Part shown: in pieces, positions 58,551-64,000 of the stretch
Position numbering within the stretch: position 1 is the stretch's first letter
Layout: every line of letters begins with the position of its first letter
Assembly (NCBI RefSeq): GCF_012273895.1
Contig: NC_052130.1
Coordinates: 3,472,001 to 3,536,000 of the forward strand
Direction: 5' to 3'
Length of the DNA stretch: 64,000 nucleotides
From: Zerene cesonia
Lineage: Eukaryota; Arthropoda; Insecta; Lepidoptera; Pieridae
The notes under the pieces: model-generated
What the model saw: only the letters and a program-made list of their open reading frames with translations
The model's database searches: none
What the model was told of the DNA's origin: nothing
Position numbers and translations under genes: made by a program

Positions 58551-59117
58551 TTTGAAAGATTAAAGAAAGAAAGCTTTCAAAACAATGGACAATCAGGACC
58601 ACAAATCACTAATTAGATTACGTATCATTTATAATTGTATTTTGTAAATTTATCAATGCAAGCGAGACGTATTTGGTTAGATGAAAAAATATATTTTAGG
58701 CTATATACGTAATTGCTGATTAAAATTTGAATAAAGTACCTGTATTATGTATTGCCAGATAAAAAAATTAACGTTATAGTAATTAAATGTAGCATTTTAT
58801 CCGTCGAAAATTTCGTAGCTGTCAACTCAGCAGGGCGGAATGAACCTTGAAGTGTTATTAAGTGAAATTATACGAAATTTCCTGTTTTCCTCGTAATGAG
58901 AAAAAATATGAATAATAACCCTTTTATATTAAAAGCCTTTAGATGTACGGCGAAAATCGTGGAGAAAATAAGTGCGATGAAGCAATTTTGAATAATCTCT
59001 TAATATAATCATATGCTAATAACTCCGTCTTATACACAAAATACAACAGCTTCCCGAGATTATTACTTTGTAACCGATAAAAAATAAACAATTCACACTC
59101 ATAAGTTACTTATAGTT
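58551..59117. other. No recognisable feature
   Basis: AT-rich spacer. Confidence 0.4.
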
Positions 59118-59275
59118 GCCTACGCCCGTGGTACATATATAGCCTATGTCACTCAGTGAAGTTGCAGCTATTAATGGTCAAATAATTTTTGAAATCGGTT
59201 GAGTGGTTTTTGCGTGAAAACGGTACAAACGTACAAAACTAGAACAGTTTCCTCTTTATTATACTTGTGTAAATA
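59118..59275 (+). repeat. Family D element
   Basis: 'gcctacgcccgtggtacata' 'tatagcctatgtcactcagt', 'ttaatggtcaaataattttt', 'gaaatcggttgagtggtttt' 'tgcgtgaaaacggtac', 'tcctctttattatacttgtg'. Confidence 0.65.
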
Positions 59276-60069
59276 AATTAGTTATATAAATAAGGATATA
59301 GAACTTTTCAGTCAATTTGATATTTGAGTTTCTTTATCAACAGTATATATTGAATGATATTCTATCTCGAATTGGCTCTTACTAGACTGCGTCAAGATAT
59401 GAGGTTAACGTTGTTAACTTGTCTGTAAATGGCCAACAATGATGATGATATCCTTACAATATATAAATGATTTCTTGCTTTTTATACCACAACCAGTAAA
59501 TCAGCGAATCCAGCTTCCTTCAAAACGCATTCTAATGAAATTATTGGTAACAGTAGATTGTGGTTCAAGCCCCCTTGCTAGGCTATAACTTTGTTAAGAG
59601 GACCTGTTTCTTCCCTAGGAGTGGTACATATAACAATAATATTTCAACAGTTTAGATTTTCATAATATTCTTACATGAAAAGGCATTCCAAATTCCACAC
59701 AAACTGACTTTGCTTAAGTGTGTGTGTGTGTAATTAGTTGTAGGCTCCTGAATGTAATTCTCTATCTATATAATCATGCCATCATTCGTCCATCGTCATT
59801 AAACTCTAATCGGAAGATTATTTGCATAGTCTTCTATCAAGGAATCGATTTTAACTGAGCCCGTTTTAACCTTTAGTAAATGGACACTGAATAAATCGAT
59901 TGTCCGGTAACCTTGATTGATGATCGAAAATGAAAAGCCATCAGCGACTTCTTTGAAATTCAATTATCTGTTCTATTTTCATTGGAAACTACAGTGGATT
60001 TTATTCTTAATCACTGTTATTAATTAGAACTATGTTATAATGATAGAATAGTGTTCAAAATGACGTATT
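59276..60069. other. No supported feature; short (GT)n at 59718-59730
   Basis: AT-rich spacer with a six-unit GT run. Confidence 0.4.
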
Positions 60070-60400
60070 CTTTGTTATGTAATAGCGGCAACTGAGCTGG
60101 TGGTTAGCCTGATGGTAAGCGATGACCACCGCCCATCAACATTTGCAGGGATAGTGCCGCTGCAGATACGCTGCCCGCTTTGAACGGGTAAAGGATAAGG
60201 AAAGTATTGACGACTGAAATAAAAGACATAGAAGTGTGAGGAAAAATATAGAGGCCTTAGGGGATTCGAGTTCCCCCACTCACCGAATGAAACACATACT
60301 GCTGCATATTTCGCGACAATCTTCTGGGAAGTGTTGAAGCGTTCCCGGTGCGAGCTGCACCAATGGAATGGAATTCAAGCACGCTTCGGCATGACAATTC
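60070..60400 (-). mobile_element. Family B retroposon, complete but old
   Basis: 'tagcggcaactgagctggtg' 'gttagcctgatggtaagcga' 'tgaccaccgcccatcaacat', 'gctgcccgctttgaacgggt', 'ttcccccactcaccgaatga', 'ttcccggtgcgagctgcacc', 'caagcacgcttcggcatgac'. No long poly(A) is left. The 73-codon frame at 60331-60552 starts inside it and is unsupported. Confidence 0.72.
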
Positions 60401-61049
60401 ATGAATTCCTCCCTGAATCCTTTCATCATTCAACGTTCGACAAAATGGCGCTAAATATGTATTTTAAAGATACAATAATAATTGTTAGCTTTCTATATTC
60501 CACCAAGTGTGGCCAAATAACTTATGGTATTCGTTCATTTCTGCCAATATAATTAATAATACGATCTCAATCTTCCCGAAGTCTCTGGAGGAATCAAGTT
60601 CCTGCCTTGACCGATTTGTGTAACCTTCACTTATGACGTCATATTCTTGGCCCAGCTTAATAGAATAGAAAGTATTGAAATATTACTAGTAAAATAAACT
60701 TTTGGGTATTATGTTTGTAGTTTTACTTACGACGACCGACTTTGAATGATTAGGTATACGTTGATTTTTTTACAATACTTTTCCTTAAAGTTATCTATAA
60801 AACAAACTCACTATAGTTTACTCTATTTAACGTTGATTTGTATACGAGTGGAGTTAAAGACCTTTAGGTTAATATAAAACGCGATTCATTGATATTTATT
60901 ACATTTCAGTAATCGAATAATATTTAACAGGGAACGCGGTTGCGGTTAACATAGTTCTCAGAGATATTGGTTCTTTATTTAATTGTAGTGAATGATTATT
61001 AAAAATATACATATTTTAAATAATACCAAATGGTTTTCTTATAACATTT
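60401..61049. other. No recognisable feature
   Basis: AT-rich spacer. Confidence 0.4.
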
Positions 61050-61215
61050 AAAGTGAGGTCCCGTGTCCCCAAGTGGGGTTTGGAGCAGATGATATATGCT
61101 GTTTTTCTGATTGATTTTCTTTATGGGCAAGTAGGTAGGTGATCAGGCTCCTGTGTCTGTCTGGCTGGCACCGAGACGATTTTTTGTGCGTCCCGACCAG
61201 GAATCGATCCCAAAG
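61050..61215 (+). repeat. 'ggtgatcaggctcctgtg' interspersed element
   Basis: 'ggtcccgtgtccccaagtgg' 'ggtttggagcagatgatata', 'gattttctttatgggcaagt' 'aggtaggtgatcaggctcct' 'gtgtctg', 'ccgaccaggaatcgatccca'. A familiar lepidopteran retroposon type. The terminal 'gaatcgatcccaaagg' could include a box-B-like motif on the minus strand but is too degraded to call. Confidence 0.5.
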
Positions 61216-61679
61216 GAAGCGGTCGTAATATTTAAGGACAGGTATGAGTTATTTAAGGTGCCTATTTATGTAAATCCGTTTTTATATAATTCATTGTTCT
61301 TTAACCTCTGCGAAAATCTTTAATCACAATCAAGACTTACCCGCCACAGACACCATTAATCACTGAAATTGTAAGGCTTTTTTATTTCAGTAAAATCTTT
61401 GAAACATGATTTATGAAGTTATGTTGTTTCGATTTGTTAGCTTTCCCGAGTTAAATACCAAAACAATTACAAGACTGTTGCTAGCTTTGCTTCGGTTTGC
61501 TTCCAAAGTTTGTAATAATAAAATTATTAAACATTAATAAAGAGAAACTACACTAAATTTGTGGAAAATGTAAGATTCCCTTTTTGCATAAAGTGAACAG
61601 AGAAACCTGTACCTCCGTGATTTTTCATTTTACCTATTTGAAAAAAAAATATATATATATTTTAAACACGAAACACTCA

Positions 61680-61717
61680 TAGGAGGCCTGTATCCTGTGT
61701 GTGTGTGTGTGTGTGTT
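61680..61717 (+). repeat. SINE tail scrap running into (GT)n
   Basis: 'ataggaggcctgtatcctgt' matches the first bases of the family A SINE tail ('ataggaggcctgcgtcccag' at 11337-11356) and continues as a ~13-unit GT array. Confidence 0.6.
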
Positions 61718-64000
61718 GAAAATGGTAGTATGATATATGGTAGTAGATTTTTAGGTACGATCTGTTATTTAGAACTATTTGGAATCGTAAACTTTCGATT
61801 TGATTTTTTCCACTACTGGTCAAATGTAATGGACTCCGAAAGAAAGAGCTTTCCAGAGATTATGAATTTATCTCGTTCTATACTTTTTTATCTCTATTTT
61901 ATTATCTATTTCTTTCAAACACTTCATCCATTAGTTTCACATTACCCAAACTATAACTAGCTTCGCAAGTATTCAGTAAAATTGTGTGAATTTGCCATTA
62001 ATATTAACAGATGCATAATAAAAATAATAACTGCGGATAATACCTAGATCTCTGTCTGAATATCTGTTGCTCGCATAAAGTACAAACTCTCACTTTATCC
62101 CTTTGAAGGAAAAATTTATCAAAATCCTTCCTTAGGTGACGCCTACGTCATAGTGACTATCTGTATGTCAATTTTAGCACGATCTGACCATTTTAAGCAG
62201 TTCGTTGATAGAAACGCCAGTCAGGATGATTCCTTTGTGTTTTAAATATTAAGATACGTATAATTATAACGTGTTTCGTATTCTTCGTACCTGTTAATAT
62301 GTCACTATTTTGGTGGGACAACATATATTAGACTGAAATCATTATATATCATGCAAGAATGTCATCGTAATACTACGTTTAAAAACAATTATCTACAACG
62401 ATTTTACATCTGCGTGATAACCGAGTCGGTCGTTATTAGCCTAGATTCAAAACAATAACAAGAATTAACCTAGATCCAGTCAGTCTCAGTAATTACGTCA
62501 CTTCCGTCTTTATTGGAAGATGTGATAAAAAATGTAGTTAGCTGATAATGAAAGGATTTTCTAAAGGCTCTTTTACGAGCTTCAAATAATTATTCATTAC
62601 GGAATTGTATTACCTGCTCGTAATTTTAAAGTTATCTCCTCTTTGGCTTTTGTATGAAATGATTAAACAGGGCTATTGAAGACTTTCGCAAAGATTATGA
62701 ATCTCGTTTTCTTCGTATAATATATTCTAATTTACATACGTATTTGGCATTTTCTTTAAAAAGTTTTGTACATCTCGTCCACGTGTTATCTTTAAGTCTA
62801 AAAAGATTATAACATGAACAGTAATAGTAAAAACAGTATTTAATATATTTAGTATCAAAAAGTATTTAATGATTTTATTACTTTTTTATATTAAAAACGT
62901 TAAAGTGTTGAAAATTAAAGTTCGAATAAAACGTTTCAATTGAGTAGAGTATTCAGACTCATCTCTATCTAAAATGTGTTAATATTATTATATTTTAGAC
63001 ATGAATGTTACATTATATAGGTTCGAGACAAGCATGGAAACATGAACATTACTCTTAAAGGCTTTACGATTCATTATAACTTTATAGGAAAATTTGTATT
63101 TTTAACCTACAGCACAATCAGAGTCGCTTATTAGCTCAAAAATAGAGGGTGATCTATCACCGATCCTATCTGACGATCGAGACGATCAGGCAATACGTAT
63201 CACTGGTATCTTTAACATGGAATGCACAGCTAGTGCGGAGTACAGGGCGGTGCATTGCTTCCTTTAGGTTTGGCAGCCGCCACAAGCTGCTTAAACTATT
63301 GCAGGAGCTGGGGTGGTTTATGCTTTAGCCGACGAGGTTTATAAGTAAGGTTTTCTTTCAGATCACGACTGTTCTAACATATACAGAATTTTTATCGAAA
63401 GAAACTTCAACAATTTATCATCCAATTTTACAAATTCTTTTCTCTTCCGAATCACAACCTCTAATTCACCATTATCTTTATCTATCATAATCTACCAACC
63501 TAACAGTAAAATTTAGATGAAAGTTTCATATAAAAATAAAATTGACCATAAACCAAAGCCATTGATCGTTTTCGCCTGGGACATGGTAGATAATTGTAAT
63601 CAAATTAGGTGACCCCGTTCTGACCTCCGATTAAATGCAACCCGAACATCGCACGCCATTTCTCTGATCATCATATAAAATGTGAAAACCCTATAACCAT
63701 GCAAATAAAAAGGCTAATCCAAACATGGAATATTTCGAGGGATTGATGTAAATAGAATTATTGATAAATATGAATGGGATAAAGATAAAAGGCTGAATAG
63801 AATTTCGTCGCTGATGGCATGAGGCGTGTAGATTTTTCCTGATACCGTACTATAGGGAGTCCCAAAACTAATATCAAGATATACTAATATTTGCTTTAGT
63901 ATTCCTGTTTAATTTTATTCTATCAGAAATAGCTAACTCTCTTACAAGGATATCGATCAATTTGTTGATATCAAAATATTGTGTTTCAATTATCAATTAA
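61718..64000. other. No supported gene or repeat
   Basis: About 2.3 kb to the right edge, AT-rich. An 87-codon frame (61697-61960) begins in the GT array (CVCVCV) and is unsupported. 63160-63340 is slightly GC-richer ('cagggcggtgcattgcttcc', 'ggcagccgccacaagctgct') without an open frame or known motif. Confidence 0.4.

Overview
The window is AT-rich nuclear DNA of an insect. It is almost certainly a moth or butterfly (Lepidoptera), because nearly every repeat recognised belongs to types I know from lepidopteran genomes: a tRNA-headed SINE with a '(g)aggcc...cagc' tail, a GC-rich poly(A) retroposon, short elements ending in 'gcgcagctagt', a 'ggttccgtagcc' element, and LINE 3' tails containing 'ggttgcctgg'. 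These family assignments come from memory of repeat families, not from a search. I find no protein-coding gene that I can name, no rRNA, no functional tRNA gene, no CRISPR array and no bacterial-style operon. All open frames are short (162 codons at most outside the N runs), and the longest lie inside repeats.

Layout. 1-9838: an inverted-repeat unit at the left edge, a scatter of retroposon and SINE pieces, and long stretches with nothing recognisable. 9839-10992: a 1000-N gap whose two flanks are the same 77 bases. 10993-12489: a complete tRNA-derived SINE and two short repeats. 12490-22700 and 28544-38970: two direct copies of one ~10.2-10.4 kb segment, similar along their whole length but with point changes and indels. 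They are separated by a repeat-rich interval (22701-27543) and a second 1000-N gap (27544-28543). The second copy starts at the first base after the gap. 38971-64000: single-copy AT-rich DNA with many short retroposons, LINE 3' ends, and one well-delimited hAT-type non-autonomous transposon at 44135-44963 (15-bp terminal inverted repeats, 8-bp target-site duplication).

Repeat labels used below. A: tRNA-headed SINE. B: GC-rich retroposon with poly(A). C: ~195-bp element ending 'gcgcagctagt'. D: 'ggcttcgcccgtggtacata' element. E: 'cccggctccgcccggatatc' element. F: looser relatives of C with 'gcgggg.agctagt' ends. G: the inverted pair at 1 and 25454. H: LINE 3' ends with 'aataaag'. For C-F the strand only records relative orientation.

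The most informative content is structural. The two copies of the 10-kb segment differ by clean insertions: a 200-bp element and a Helitron-like element in copy 2, and a ~343-bp element and an AAAAT array in copy 1. They therefore act as a natural before/after record of transposition. Whether they are a true segmental duplication or two unmerged haplotypes is the main open question; the gap-edge start of copy 2 favours an assembly cause. I did not find a convincing new functional system.
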